Positions 30,450-40,561 of a stretch of DNA of 64,000 nt are shown piece after piece. The first letter of the stretch is position 1; each line of letters opens with the position of its first letter. This DNA comes from Photobacterium sanctipauli (GTDB lineage Bacteria > Pseudomonadota > Gammaproteobacteria > Enterobacterales > Vibrionaceae), in NCBI RefSeq assembly GCF_003026495.1, contig NZ_PYMA01000001.1, forward strand, positions 248,001 through 312,000, read 5' to 3'. The notes beneath the pieces are model-generated. The model made no database searches and was not told the DNA's origin. It saw nothing but the letters and a program-made list of their open reading frames with translations. The position numbers and the translations under genes were made by a program.

Positions 30450-32153
30450 TTATAACGAAGCCTGGTGCTTAGCAATAAGATCGGCCATCGCCTCTTCAGC
30501 CCGTTGCTGAGCATGTTCGATAGTATCTTCATGGCTCATGGCTTCAATCACCTCATAATAACACTTGAGTTTCGGCTCTGTCCCTGACGGCCTAACCACA
30601 ACGCGGGAATCATCATCCAGATGGTAAATCAGCACATCACTTGGCGGTAAATCAATGGCTTCAACCTTGCCATCGTCATGGATCTTCTGGGAGGTTTTCA
30701 GATCATCAACGATCATCACCTTGCGTCCTGCAATACATTGGGGTGGATCGGCACGCAGGGTATCGCCTATCGGCGGCGCACCTGGCTCTAGGGCGATACT
30801 CCGCTGGGCATTGAGGTATAAGCCATGTTCACGATAAATCGCTTCCAAACGGTCCCAAATAGTATGGTCACTGGCTGCCAACTCGGCGGTAAGCTGAGCA
30901 AAAGCGACCAAAGCAGATAAGCCATCTTTATCCCACACCGTATTACCCACGGTGTAACCGAGCGCTTCTTCGTAGGCAAATAGGAATTGGCTTTGCTCCG
31001 TTTGTTGCTGCATGGCCACGTTCGTTAACCACTTAAAACCGGTTAAGGTCTGGAAATAACCCGCGTCGACCGACTTGGCCACTTGCTCCAGCAGGCTTGA
31101 AGACACAATCGTCGTTCCCACTAAGCATTGCTCCGGCACTGCATGGGTCAGTAGGTAATGGCCAAGCAGTACCCCTACCTGATCCCCTGTCAGCATTTTG
31201 TAATCACCGTTCTCGGTTTTTACCGCAACAGCAAAACGGTCGGCATCGGGATCATTGGCACAAGCAAGTACGGCACCATGCTTTTCGGCTTCGGCAATTA
31301 CCAAATCCATCGCCCCTTCTTCTTCTGGATTAGGGAAGTTAACCGTAGGGAAAGCGCCATCAGGTTCACGTTGGGCTTTTACACTGTAAACTTGGTTAAA
31401 TCCTGCATCTTTCAATAATGTTTCTGCCATATCCGCCCCAACACCGTGCATTGAGGTATAAGCAAGGCTAATGCCTTGGGGCTCTGTATGATTAGACAGG
31501 TACCGACTCGTATTCAACGCATCACGGTATTGGTTGTAATAGTCATCAGTTAACCAAACCAATAGTCCCTGCTGCTCCCCTGCCTCAAGGCTCATCGACG
31601 GCAAAGCTTCGGTGGCAGCAATATCAATTTGTGCTGCGATGCCTGCATCATGAGGCGGAATAATTTGTGCCCCGTTGCCCCAGTACACCTTAAAGCCGTT
31701 ATAAACTGGAGGGTTATGGCTTGCCGTCACCACAACACCCGCCGCCGTACCGAGTTGGCGAATACCAAAGGCCACCACTGGCGTCGGGGCCACTTTGGCA
31801 GTTAAGAAAACCTTAATGCCCTTTGCCATCAGCATACAAGCTGCATCTTCCGCAAACTGCTTCGAGTCAGGACGGCCGTCATAGCCGATAATCACCCCTT
31901 TCATTGCGGCATTTTCAGCTGCAGTCAGCAAGTACTGACCTAATCCCAGTGCAGTCTCCTGTATAACCAGCCGATTCATCCTGTTAGGACCAGCACCAAC
32001 TATTCCCCTCAAACCAGCAGTACCGAATGCCAAGCGGGATGAAAAACGGTCTTCGAGTTCAGCCTGATTATCACCCTCAAGGAGTTGTTTTAATTCTTCT
32101 CGGGTAACCGGATCGGGGTCTCGTGCCAACCATTGTGATACTTCGTTTTTCAT
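30450..32153 (-). CDS. Phosphohexomutase (phosphoglucomutase/phosphomannomutase type)
   Basis: This 567-residue alpha-D-phosphohexomutase interconverts sugar 1- and 6-phosphates. It shows the phosphoserine loop TASHNPPVYNGFKVY, the metal loop DPDADRFAV, the sugar-binding GFKWL and EEALGYTVG, and the phosphate-binding loop RPSGTEPKLK. The long, 560-plus residue form is the type often called PgcA/ManB-like phosphoglucomutase. It may supply glucose-1-phosphate for UDP-glucose, which the nearby cellulose genes would use, but the distance makes this only a metabolic link. ATG 32153 has AGGGA upstream; it is probably monocistronic. Confidence 0.88.
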   Translation of the reverse strand: MKNEVSQWLARDPDPVTREELKQLLEGDNQAELEDRFSSRLAFGTAGLRGIVGAGPNRMNRLVIQETALGLGQYLLTAAENAAMKGVIIGYDGRPDSKQFAEDAACMLMAKGIKVFLTAKVAPTPVVAFGIRQLGTAAGVVVTASHNPPVYNGFKVYWGNGAQIIPPHDAGIAAQIDIAATEALPSMSLEAGEQQGLLVWLTDDYYNQYRDALNTSRYLSNHTEPQGISLAYTSMHGVGADMAETLLKDAGFNQVYSVKAQREPDGAFPTVNFPNPEEEGAMDLVIAEAEKHGAVLACANDPDADRFAVAVKTENGDYKMLTGDQVGVLLGHYLLTHAVPEQCLVGTTIVSSSLLEQVAKSVDAGYFQTLTGFKWLTNVAMQQQTEQSQFLFAYEEALGYTVGNTVWDKDGLSALVAFAQLTAELAASDHTIWDRLEAIYREHGLYLNAQRSIALEPGAPPIGDTLRADPPQCIAGRKVMIVDDLKTSQKIHDDGKVEAIDLPPSDVLIYHLDDDSRVVVRPSGTEPKLKCYYEVIEAMSHEDTIEHAQQRAEEAMADLIAKHQASL

Positions 32154-32296
32154 TTTTGGTATTCCCTAACATCAAACAAACCTACTGCATGAAGTATAGA
32201 GCTTGTATAGGAAGTTATGTCTTTGTGCCGATATTCATATCGATAACAAAGTGTTAAGGCTCTTTTGATGGTGGGATGAAAAGGTATAGACGAAAA

Positions 32297-32322
32297 AAAC
32301 CAGCTCCCAAGGGAGCTGGTTT
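32297..32322 (-). terminator. Terminator of deaD
   Basis: AAACCAGCTCCC / GGGAGCTGGTTT stem about 30 bp after the deaD stop, followed on the minus strand by GTTTTTTT. Confidence 0.88.
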
Positions 32323-32351
32323 CTTATTTAAGCTTTGTCAGCGACGAAGGA

Positions 32352-34232
32352 TTAATCTTCGAAGCGTGGCTTACGGTCGCGGCGCGGAGCACCATGGTTA
32401 CGCTCACCACGGTAACTACCACGGTTGTCGCCACCACGGTTACGGTCGAAACGGCGTTCACCGTCACGACGACCACGGCCACCATCACGATTGCCGTCAC
32501 GGTTACCACGGTAACCACCACGACCACCATCACGGTTACCGCCACGGCGGTGTTCGCGTAGTACTTCACCTTCAACAACAACCGCTTTCACTTCGTTCTG
32601 GCGGATGCGTAGTTTCTTAAGCTGAGAAGCTACTTCTGCAGTCATCTTCTTAGGAAGCTGAACATAAGTGTGCTCTGGTGCAAGCTTGATAGCACCGATG
32701 AACTCTTTGCTTAGGCCAAGTTCGTTCGCGATTGCACCAACGATATCTTTAACCTGAACACCTTGCTCACGGCCAACCTGTAGCTGGTAAGTATCCCAGT
32801 CAGCGTTGTTGTAAGTGCGACGTTCACGACGCTCGCCACGCTCACCGCCACGGTCTTCACGACGGCGCTCACGACGCTGCTTGTCACGCTCGATAGCAGC
32901 AATCATTGGGTCTGGGCCTTTGTAGAACAGAGGACGGTTACCCTGCTGGCGCTGAAGAAGCATTGCAGCCAATGTTGCAGCATCAACATCGATAGTTTCT
33001 TGTAGCTTTTCAACCAGCTCAACAAACGCTTCAACGTTAGTTTGTTCTTTCTGAGCTTCAAGCTCTTCGCCTAGACGAGTTAGACGAGCCTGAGCAACAA
33101 CGTCACGTAGAGGAAGTTGGATTTCTTCCATACGAGACTTAGTTACGCGCTCGATAGTACGTAGCATGCGGATCTGGTTAGTGCGAACCAATAGGATTGC
33201 TTTACCAGTACGACCAGCACGGCCAGTACGACCAATACGGTGGATGTAAGACTCAACATCGAACGGGATGTCGTAGTTGAATACGTGTGTAATGCGTGGC
33301 ACGTCAAGACCACGAGCAACAACGTCAGTAGCAACTAGGATATCAATAACACCGCGCTTGATGTGCTCAACCGTACGCTCACGTAGCGACTGAGGGATAT
33401 CACCGTGTAGTGCAGCAGCCTTGAAGCCACGAGCAGATAGCCAATCAGCTAGGCGCTCAGTATCTTGACGAGTACGTACGAATACGATTGACGCGTCAGT
33501 TTCTTCAGTTTCAAGAAGACGGCTCATTGCTTCGTCTTTTTCAACACCTTTCACTACCCAGAACTGCTGCTCAACCTGAGAAACAGTACGGTTCTCACCA
33601 GCAACGTCAATGCGTGCAGGTTCGCGTAGGAAGCGGTCAACGATTTCTTTAACCATTGGAGGCATAGTTGCAGAGAACAGTACGCGCTGTGCTGATTCTG
33701 GTGCTTGCTCCATGATCCAAGTTACGTCATCAACGAAGCCCATTTTTAGCATTTCATCGGCTTCATCAAGTACAAACGTGTGTACTTCGTCAAGGTGTAG
33801 ACGATCACGAGTGATCAGGTCTTTAACACGGCCAGGAGTACCAACAACAATGTGAGCACCTGCTTTAAGTGCACGCATCTGGTCAACGATAGAAGCACCA
33901 CCGTAGATTTCTAGTACTTTAAGACCCTTGATGTTTTGACCAAGTGTTTTAATTTCAGCAGCAACCTGGATAGCAAGCTCACGTGTTGGCGCCATAACGA
34001 TCGCCTGTGGCTTATGCTGTTTTAGGTTTAGCTTGTTAAGCAGTGGCAATGAGAATGCCGCTGTTTTACCTGTTCCTGTTTGCGCTTTACCAAGTGCATC
34101 AGTACCAGTAAGAAGTAGAGGAATAGACGCCGCCTGAATAGGTGTAGGCGCTACGAAGCCCATTGAGTCTAGTGCGGATAGTAGTGTGTCGGCCAGGTCT
34201 AACTGGCGAAATTCTGTAACAGATTCTTGCAT
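32352..34232 (-). CDS. deaD: ATP-dependent RNA helicase DeaD/CsdA
   Basis: This 626-residue DEAD-box helicase unwinds structured RNA in ribosome assembly and cold adaptation. The Q motif (FVAPTPIQAASIP), AQTGTGKT, PTRELA, VLDEADEM, SATMPP and HRIGRTGRAGRTG are all present, followed by a DbpA-type RNA-binding domain (YVQLPKKM) and a long Arg/Gly-rich tail (HRRGGNRDGGRGGYRGN... to FED) that binds RNA. This domain set is DeaD rather than RhlB or SrmB. The start at 34232 is preferred because upstream codons lack family character and GGGA lies five bases before it. The preceding 314 bp could contain the long cold-shock leader. Confidence 0.93.
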   Translation of the reverse strand: MQESVTEFRQLDLADTLLSALDSMGFVAPTPIQAASIPLLLTGTDALGKAQTGTGKTAAFSLPLLNKLNLKQHKPQAIVMAPTRELAIQVAAEIKTLGQNIKGLKVLEIYGGASIVDQMRALKAGAHIVVGTPGRVKDLITRDRLHLDEVHTFVLDEADEMLKMGFVDDVTWIMEQAPESAQRVLFSATMPPMVKEIVDRFLREPARIDVAGENRTVSQVEQQFWVVKGVEKDEAMSRLLETEETDASIVFVRTRQDTERLADWLSARGFKAAALHGDIPQSLRERTVEHIKRGVIDILVATDVVARGLDVPRITHVFNYDIPFDVESYIHRIGRTGRAGRTGKAILLVRTNQIRMLRTIERVTKSRMEEIQLPLRDVVAQARLTRLGEELEAQKEQTNVEAFVELVEKLQETIDVDAATLAAMLLQRQQGNRPLFYKGPDPMIAAIERDKQRRERRREDRGGERGERRERRTYNNADWDTYQLQVGREQGVQVKDIVGAIANELGLSKEFIGAIKLAPEHTYVQLPKKMTAEVASQLKKLRIRQNEVKAVVVEGEVLREHRRGGNRDGGRGGYRGNRDGNRDGGRGRRDGERRFDRNRGGDNRGSYRGERNHGAPRRDRKPRFED

Positions 34233-34546
34233 TGGGATCCCAATAAATGATCTAACGTAAAACGGGGCCCCTAAAGCTAAAAAACGGTTCTGCAACAGCA
34301 ACCACAAGCTTGGGCCTCGACTATAGAGGCGCGCATTGTGCGCTATTACTCGATAAAATGCCAGAAAAAATTGAGCAATGTCACAAAATAACTTTCAAGC
34401 ACCTATTATTTAAACAATAAGGCTGTGTCATGAACCATTTAGCCTCAAAATAATACTCAAACCGTGATGTTTCCCACATTTTGTATAAGGAAAATGAGAG
34501 CGGAAATTAGTGATAATTCAAATATTAACCACGATTTGAATCCAGA
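34233..34546. other. Intergenic region upstream of deaD
   Basis: This 314-bp region separates the GGDEF gene end from deaD. It is AT-rich with no recognised gene. The promoter and a possible long cold-shock leader of deaD should lie here; no terminator hairpin for the GGDEF gene was identified. Confidence 0.4.
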
Positions 34547-36226
34547 TCAGTTTACAGCCGTGGTTTGGAACATCTGGTTACGTCCACGCATTTTTGCCTG
34601 ATATAACGCTTTATCTGCGCTATCAATAAGCATCTTCTCTTTGCTTTGAGAGTTGGGTTGTAACGAATGACAGCCCAAACTAATGGTTACCCGGCCTTTT
34701 TTAGAACCTATATGCCTGATTGATAAGTCAAATACTGCTTCCAGCATCTCGCCGGCGATAGTTTTTATCACTTCGCTATCACTCTTTGGTATTAAACACG
34801 CGAATTCTTCCCCACCAAAGCGACTTACCAGCATACTTTTATGGCGCTTAGCAACTTTCTCAAGTGTAGCGGCAATTTTTCTAAGACATGTGTCCCCCGC
34901 CATGTGCCCGTATTGGTCATTGAAACTTTTAAAGTAATCTACATCGACCATTATCACACTCAACGGCACTTGCTTCTTTATTGCCTTATTCCAATATCGC
35001 TTGAGGGTTAAATCAAAAAAGCGCCGATTAGCGATACCTGTCAGGCCATCTTGCATCGACCACCGCTCTAACTGCTGGTTGGCTTTTGCCAATGCCTGGT
35101 TGGATGCCAACAACTCTTGAGTCCGTTCGCTTACCCTAGCCTCTAGCTGAGCGTTCAACTGACTCAGCTCCTCATGATTACGCTTAATCACAATTTGTTG
35201 GCCAAGCGCGGCGCCGAATAGCTTGAGGATTTCCCGCTGGTGTTCTGTCAGGGTTCGCTGGTTAATTAAATTGTCAGCAGCAACCCAGCCGATACAATTA
35301 TCACCATTCCACATGGCAATCATGGCATTCCATCCGGTCCCGACTTGGTTAGTACCGTAATATAGAGGTGCATTTTCTTTTACGACTACATGATCCTTGC
35401 GGCTAAGGGCTTCATTAACAAGTGGGTGGTCGGGAATCGAGCTGCTAAAGCTTCGCCTCGATACCAGATTGCCATCGGGGTCAGTACCATAAGTGCCTGT
35501 CATTTCATTCTTGGCAAAGTCAGTAAGAAACACAGCCATTCGGTCAATTTCAAGGTACTGGCGGCCAAGCGCCACCGCATTTTTATACAGCTCCTCTAAA
35601 GACTCAGCTTTGGACAGTTGTAACGTCACGTCGTGTAAACGCTGTAGTAAAGATAGATACGCATTAATAGAGTGATTGCGCACTTCCAACTCAGCCTCAA
35701 CACTGCGCCGAGTCAGGTGCTGATCGAGTACTTCTTGCTGCAATACCCTGACACTCAAATCAGAGGCTATTTTATCTAGCACCTGCTCGACATTACCTAA
35801 CTTGTCATCAATGCATTCAGGGCGCTGAGTTTCAATATACAAATAGCCGACTTGGCGATTATTCATCTTGATAGGAAGGAGCAGTTGGCACCAAGCACAG
35901 CTTGCTTCATGCCAAATCGCTTTATAAGGCTTATCGGTAAAAGTACAAACAGTCTGACCGGATTGCTTGACCTGCGCTAAGGTTTCATAAGGCACGCCGT
36001 TGTAATCGTCAAAACGTAGCGAATTGAAGTAAAACTTAAAGTCGGTGTTCACCCAACTGGCTAACACGCTGGTTTCATCTTTGTGTTCCACCATAAAGGT
36101 GATGTAATCGAGCTTGAGCTCTTTCTGCAGCGTCGACAACAAACAATGGCACCAACGCTCCATGTTGGCTTGATTCGTCAGCTCAGCAACCAACTGCTCC
36201 AACCCGGTTTCAAACTCTGTGTTCAT
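34547..36226 (-). CDS. GAF-type sensor diguanylate cyclase
   Basis: This 559-residue cytoplasmic protein has two GAF-like sensor domains (about 15-165 and 195-350), a coiled coil (about 350-390) and a C-terminal GGDEF domain (about 395-555) with the active GGEEF (RFGGEEFACLI). The metal-binding DVDYFKSFNDQYGH motif is intact, so cyclase activity making c-di-GMP is likely. No RxxD inhibition site stands five residues before GGEEF, so product feedback may be absent. The GAF ligand is unknown. It may supply the c-di-GMP for the cellulose synthase and VpsR-like protein. Confidence 0.9.
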   Translation of the reverse strand: MNTEFETGLEQLVAELTNQANMERWCHCLLSTLQKELKLDYITFMVEHKDETSVLASWVNTDFKFYFNSLRFDDYNGVPYETLAQVKQSGQTVCTFTDKPYKAIWHEASCAWCQLLLPIKMNNRQVGYLYIETQRPECIDDKLGNVEQVLDKIASDLSVRVLQQEVLDQHLTRRSVEAELEVRNHSINAYLSLLQRLHDVTLQLSKAESLEELYKNAVALGRQYLEIDRMAVFLTDFAKNEMTGTYGTDPDGNLVSRRSFSSSIPDHPLVNEALSRKDHVVVKENAPLYYGTNQVGTGWNAMIAMWNGDNCIGWVAADNLINQRTLTEHQREILKLFGAALGQQIVIKRNHEELSQLNAQLEARVSERTQELLASNQALAKANQQLERWSMQDGLTGIANRRFFDLTLKRYWNKAIKKQVPLSVIMVDVDYFKSFNDQYGHMAGDTCLRKIAATLEKVAKRHKSMLVSRFGGEEFACLIPKSDSEVIKTIAGEMLEAVFDLSIRHIGSKKGRVTISLGCHSLQPNSQSKEKMLIDSADKALYQAKMRGRNQMFQTTAVN

Positions 36227-36543
36227 TCCTTTACCTAGCTAGCTTCTTTTCAGCAATTTTTAGAGTGATTTTTTTTCACTTTTACCAAAGCATTGAGAAT
36301 TTATAAATCTTGATCACCAATAGTGTGACAAGTGATACCCATTAATTTAAAGAAGCCACTGTGTGTCGCTATTTATTCCTTTACTCCTTCATTTACTTGT
36401 CATTTTTGCCCCATCCCCACACCAGTGCCAATAAACAAATAAGTCATAGACTATGACAATCCGGTGATACTCATTGGGTTAAACTTGGTTTTAACCGCTG
36501 AAGGCCTTATTATGTGCCTGTTAACTACCTGAGAACGGGCATA
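36227..36543. other. Divergent promoter region with a palindrome
   Basis: This 317-bp region serves the GGDEF gene and rnb. GTCATAGACTATGAC (36443-36457) is a perfect odd-length palindrome, about 87 bp before the rnb start, and could be an operator. No gene was recognised. Confidence 0.45.
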
Positions 36544-38550
36544 ATGTTTCAAGATAATCCTCTATTAGCACAGCTAAAAAAACAGATTCAGGAAACTCTT
36601 CCTAAGAAAGAAGGCAATATCAAAGCGACGGATCGTGGCTTCGGCTTTCTGGAAATCGACAATAAAGAGAGCATTTTCATCCCACCTAACTATATGAAGA
36701 ACGTCATGCACGGTGACCGTGTTGTGGCTGTTATTCGTACAGAGAAGGAACGTGAAGTTGCTGAGCCGCAAGAGCTTGTTGAACAGTTTATTACTCGCTT
36801 TATCGGCCGAGTGAAGCTGATCCGTGACCGCTTGCATGTTGTTCCTGATCATCCTCAGCTAAAAGATGCGATTAAAGCCCGTCCAGTAAAAGGGTTGAAT
36901 CCGGAGCTACTGAAAGAGGGTGACTGGGTTGTTGCTAACCTTACTCGTCACCCGCTTGTTGGTGATAACAAAACCTTCTTTTGTGAAATCAAAGAGAAGA
37001 TCACCGACAGTAACGACAAGATTGCTCCATGGTGGGTTACTCTGGCTCATCACGACTTGCCTAACGCCGAGCCAGCACCACAAGAAAGCTGGTCGATGCT
37101 GGACGAAGGGCTAGAGCGTGAAGACTTAACGGCACTGCCTTTCATTACTATCGACGGTGAATCGACCAAAGACATGGACGATGCTATCTACACCGTGAAA
37201 AAAGATGACGGCAGCTTCGAAATTACGATTGCGATTGCCGATCCAACCTCATATATCGCCGTTGGCGATAAGATGGACGACGAAGCACGCCAACGCGGCT
37301 TCACTATCTACCTGCCGGGTCGCAATATCCCAATGCTACCTCGCGAATTGAGCGATGAGCTTTGTTCATTGCTTGAAGACGAGAAGCGCCCAACACTATG
37401 CTGCCGTGTAAGCATCGATAGCGACGGCGTTATTCAAGACGACATCCACTTCTTTGCCGCTTGGATTAAATCTCAGGGCCGTTTGGCATATAACAATGTG
37501 TCAGACCTGCTTGAGCACGGCCAGTGCGAAGGTTGGGAACCAAACGCGGTGATCCTTGAGCAAATTACGGCGCTAAAAGGCTTTGCCGACGCGCGCAGTC
37601 ACTGGCGTGCAAACAACGCTGTTGTTTTCCCGGACCGCCCTGACTACCGCTTTGAGCTTAGCGAAGATAACGATGTTATCGCTATTCATACCGATCCTCG
37701 CCGTACAGCGAACCGCATGATTGAAGAAGCGATGATCACAGCAAACATCTGTGCCGGCCGTGCGCTTCAAGCTAAGTTTGGTATGGGTGTGTTCAACTAC
37801 CACAATGGTTTCAACCCAGAGAAGCTGGACACGGCAATGGAGTTTCTGACCAATGCAGAAGCGCCGTTTGAAAAAGAGCAGCTGTTGACGCTAGAAGGCT
37901 TCAGTGCGCTTCGCCGTTGGTTGAACGACCAAGACTCCACTTATCTAGACAACCGTCTGCGTAAGTTCCAAGCATATAGCGAAGTGGGCAACAAGCCAGC
38001 TGCGCACTACGCCATGGGTCTGGATGTCTACGCAACTTGGACGTCTCCAATCCGTAAGTACGGTGATATGATTAACCACCGTTTGCTAAAAGCATTGATT
38101 TCAGGCCAAGAGCCAAGCCAAACACCGGACGATAACGTTGGTGAAGAAATCGCAACTCACCGCCGTAGCCACCGCATGGCCGAGCGTGACGTGGCAGATT
38201 GGCTATACGTTCGCCTGCTTAAAGATGCAGTGAAGCAAGAAACCGTATTTACCGCCGAAGTGTTTGATATCAACCGCGCGGGTATGCGTGTTCGCCTACT
38301 TGAAAATGGTGCGGCAGCGTTTATTCCTGCACCGCTGATTGTTAGCGAGAAATCACGCATTGAGTGCAGCGGCGATTTGGGTATTATCAATATTGATAAG
38401 ATCAAAGAATTCCAGCTAGGCGACAGCTTTGAAGTGAAGCTCGCTGAAATTCGTTCTGCCACTCGTCAGTTGATCGCCAAGCCTGTTAAGCAGTTCCCTG
38501 CAACAGAAGCGGCAGCAGCAGACGCGACGAACGAAGCAGAAAAAGCCTAA
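36544..38550 (+). CDS. rnb: Exoribonuclease II
   Basis: This 668-residue processive 3-prime to 5-prime hydrolytic exonuclease degrades mRNA. It has two N-terminal cold-shock domains (about 15-160), the catalytic RNB domain with [11 protein letters not shown] and [14 protein letters not shown] containing the metal-binding aspartates, and a C-terminal S1 domain. The length is just above E. coli RNase II (644). ATG 36544 follows the region GAGAACGGG and begins the [16 protein letters not shown] start of the family. It is followed by a terminator, so it is likely a single gene. Confidence 0.93.
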   Translation: MFQDNPLLAQLKKQIQETLPKKEGNIKATDRGFGFLEIDNKESIFIPPNYMKNVMHGDRVVAVIRTEKEREVAEPQELVEQFITRFIGRVKLIRDRLHVVPDHPQLKDAIKARPVKGLNPELLKEGDWVVANLTRHPLVGDNKTFFCEIKEKITDSNDKIAPWWVTLAHHDLPNAEPAPQESWSMLDEGLEREDLTALPFITIDGESTKDMDDAIYTVKKDDGSFEITIAIADPTSYIAVGDKMDDEARQRGFTIYLPGRNIPMLPRELSDELCSLLEDEKRPTLCCRVSIDSDGVIQDDIHFFAAWIKSQGRLAYNNVSDLLEHGQCEGWEPNAVILEQITALKGFADARSHWRANNAVVFPDRPDYRFELSEDNDVIAIHTDPRRTANRMIEEAMITANICAGRALQAKFGMGVFNYHNGFNPEKLDTAMEFLTNAEAPFEKEQLLTLEGFSALRRWLNDQDSTYLDNRLRKFQAYSEVGNKPAAHYAMGLDVYATWTSPIRKYGDMINHRLLKALISGQEPSQTPDDNVGEEIATHRRSHRMAERDVADWLYVRLLKDAVKQETVFTAEVFDINRAGMRVRLLENGAAAFIPAPLIVSEKSRIECSGDLGIINIDKIKEFQLGDSFEVKLAEIRSATRQLIAKPVKQFPATEAAAADATNEAEKA

Positions 38551-38578
38551 GTTAACTCGATATTGGGTTACAATCTCA

Positions 38579-38604
38579 AGAGCCAGCATGCGCTGGCTCT
38601 TTTT
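38579..38604 (+). terminator. Terminator after rnb
   Basis: AGAGCCAGC / GCTGGCTCT hairpin with a TTTT tract, 29 bp after the stop. Confidence 0.88.
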
Positions 38605-38640
38605 ATATCTATACAAAAAATAATTACTACTAAGTCAGCT

Positions 38641-39195
38641 ATGTCAGAACAAAACCACATCGCCATCGAGCAAGAAGTACAACAATGGCTAGAGAATGTC
38701 GTGATAGGCCTAAACCTTTGCCCATTCGCAGCAAAGCCCAACCGCAACAAGCAAATCAAAATCCATTTGCATACTAGCCAATCTGAAGAAGCATTACTGG
38801 AAGATATCTACCAACAACTGAAAATGCTGGATGACACACCGGTCGAGCAACTTGAAACAACACTTGTTGTCGCCACCGAGTTATTTGGTGAGTTCGATGA
38901 CTACAACCAGTTCCTTGATTTGGTGGATGCGCTTGTTTTCCAATGTGGCTATGAAGGCACCTACCAAGTGGCTAGCTTCCATCCGAACTACTGCTTCCAA
39001 GGTACCCACCCAGAGGATGCAGAGAACCTGACCAACCGATCCCCATACCCTATCTTTCACCTTATTCGTGAAGCCAGTATGGAAAAGGTGCTCAAGCACT
39101 ACCCTGATCCTGAGGGTATTCCAGAGCGCAATATCGAGTGCGTGGAAAACCTCAGTGAAGACGAAGTAAAAAAGTTGTTTCCTTTCCTAAAGTAA
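38641..39195 (+). CDS. DUF1415 family protein
   Basis: This 184-residue soluble protein is a DUF1415 member as far as I recognise it: WLENVVIGLNLCPFA near the N-terminus, LVVATELFGEFDDYNQFLD, and VASFHPNYCFQGTHPEDAENLTNRSPYPIFHLIREASM. The strongly conserved Cys, His and Asp residues suggest a metal site, but no function has been established for the family. ATG 38641 lies 36 bp after the rnb terminator. It is followed after 52 bp by the GGDEF membrane protein, and the two may share a transcript. Confidence 0.78.
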   Translation: MSEQNHIAIEQEVQQWLENVVIGLNLCPFAAKPNRNKQIKIHLHTSQSEEALLEDIYQQLKMLDDTPVEQLETTLVVATELFGEFDDYNQFLDLVDALVFQCGYEGTYQVASFHPNYCFQGTHPEDAENLTNRSPYPIFHLIREASMEKVLKHYPDPEGIPERNIECVENLSEDEVKKLFPFLK

Positions 39196-39247
39196 TTAAT
39201 CGCTTTGTCGATAACTTTGAATAGTGTTCAATAACGCCGTTTGGACT

Positions 39248-40507
39248 ATGCAGCCTGTATCATTTTCTATTTTTAGACACGCTAGTTTGCGCTTCGGGCT
39301 GCCTATTTTCCTTGCTGTCAGTTTATTGATTGGCTTCTTGCCATTTATACAAGAATGGGAACTCGCATACAAAAAGGCGATGGCACTGCAGCCGTATATC
39401 CTTTTTGCATTGGTCATCTTACTGAGCCAATCATTTTCTCAAGGGCGCACATCGCTTGCCGCCATTGCCATGCAGATAGCCTACAGCTTGGCAGATAATT
39501 TCTTATCTGACCCACTGCCAGACAACTTCATGACGCTTGGCTACTGGCTTTTGGCTGCCCTTTTACCGCTCAACCTGCTTCAGATACAACTGCAGCCCGA
39601 TCGCAGGCTGCTGTCGCGCCACGGTAGCGGGTTTATTGCCTTTTTGTTGCTGCAGTTGAGTTGGTCCTGCCTTGTCGTTTATCACTTTCAGAGCAGTGAC
39701 TTCAAATGGTTAACACACTCTCTGCTTTTCAATCTCCAGGCTTGGTCACCGCTGCCAATCATATTAATCGTACTGTCAGTCATGACGATTGCATATCAGG
39801 CACGGTTGGTTCTAAAACGTAACCACAGCCATGATCAGGCGCTTTTCGTCTGTAGCCTCTTTGCCTTTATTAGCTTTATTCTCATCGATATTCCGTATGT
39901 CACCAGTAGTGCTTTCTCGCTCGCAGGGTTACTGATATTGCTCAACCTGATCAGCAATAGTCATGAACAAGCGTACATTGACCAACTGACAGGCATTTCA
40001 GGGCGGAGAGCGCTTGAGACTGAACTGAAGCACCTAGGGCGAACGTACACCATTGCTATGCTGGATATTGACCATTTCAAGCAGTTTAACGACAAATACG
40101 GCCACGATACCGGTGACGATGTGCTTCGCCTTGTCGCCAGCTTAATGTCTGAAGTGGACGGCGGCGCCGAAGTATTCCGCTATGGCGGAGAAGAATTCAC
40201 GATTCTATTTAAGGGACGGGAGCAGCGGGAGTGTATGGCATCATTGGAAAGCTTACGCCGCCGGGTTGAAACATACCCGTTAGTGCTACGGCACTACTCT
40301 GATAGGCCACGCAGCGATACCGAAGGTAAAAACAGCCGAAACCAGCCCAGCCATCATGAGAGGCAGCAAGTTCAGGTAACCATCAGTATCGGTGTCGCTG
40401 ACAGTTATTTAGAGCCCAAGCCTGAGCGGGTTATGAAGACGGCAGACAAAGCCCTTTACCATGCCAAGGCAACAGGCCGAAACCGCATTAGCAACAAAAC
40501 GTCTTAA
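39248..40507 (+). CDS. Membrane-bound diguanylate cyclase
   Basis: This 419-residue protein has about seven predicted transmembrane helices in the first 240 residues and a cytoplasmic GGDEF domain with RYGGEEFTILF. The metal-binding DIDHFKQFNDKYGH motif is present, so it is probably an active c-di-GMP synthase; no RxxD inhibition site is seen. An insertion rich in Ser/Arg/His/Gln (about residues 345-375) splits the last part of the domain. ATG 39248 was chosen over the GTG at 39224. It follows the DUF1415 gene. The membrane sensor has no recognised ligand. Confidence 0.85.
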   Translation: MQPVSFSIFRHASLRFGLPIFLAVSLLIGFLPFIQEWELAYKKAMALQPYILFALVILLSQSFSQGRTSLAAIAMQIAYSLADNFLSDPLPDNFMTLGYWLLAALLPLNLLQIQLQPDRRLLSRHGSGFIAFLLLQLSWSCLVVYHFQSSDFKWLTHSLLFNLQAWSPLPIILIVLSVMTIAYQARLVLKRNHSHDQALFVCSLFAFISFILIDIPYVTSSAFSLAGLLILLNLISNSHEQAYIDQLTGISGRRALETELKHLGRTYTIAMLDIDHFKQFNDKYGHDTGDDVLRLVASLMSEVDGGAEVFRYGGEEFTILFKGREQRECMASLESLRRRVETYPLVLRHYSDRPRSDTEGKNSRNQPSHHERQQVQVTISIGVADSYLEPKPERVMKTADKALYHAKATGRNRISNKTS

Positions 40508-40537
40508 CCCCAAATAGCCTAGAGTTGTAGACATAAA

Positions 40538-40561
40538 AAAACCCGATGAATAATCGGGTTT
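40538..40561. terminator. Hairpin after GGDEF gene
   Basis: AAACCCGAT / ATCGGGTTT hairpin preceded by an A tract, but only three T follow, so termination rightward is weak and leftward function is possible. Confidence 0.55.

Noticed and set aside
32276..32620. A 114-codon plus-strand frame rich in His and Gly over the deaD 3-prime end
   Set aside because: It is the antisense of the Arg/Gly-rich tail of DeaD; the composition follows from the RGG codons of the real gene, and it has no independent ribosome-binding site.
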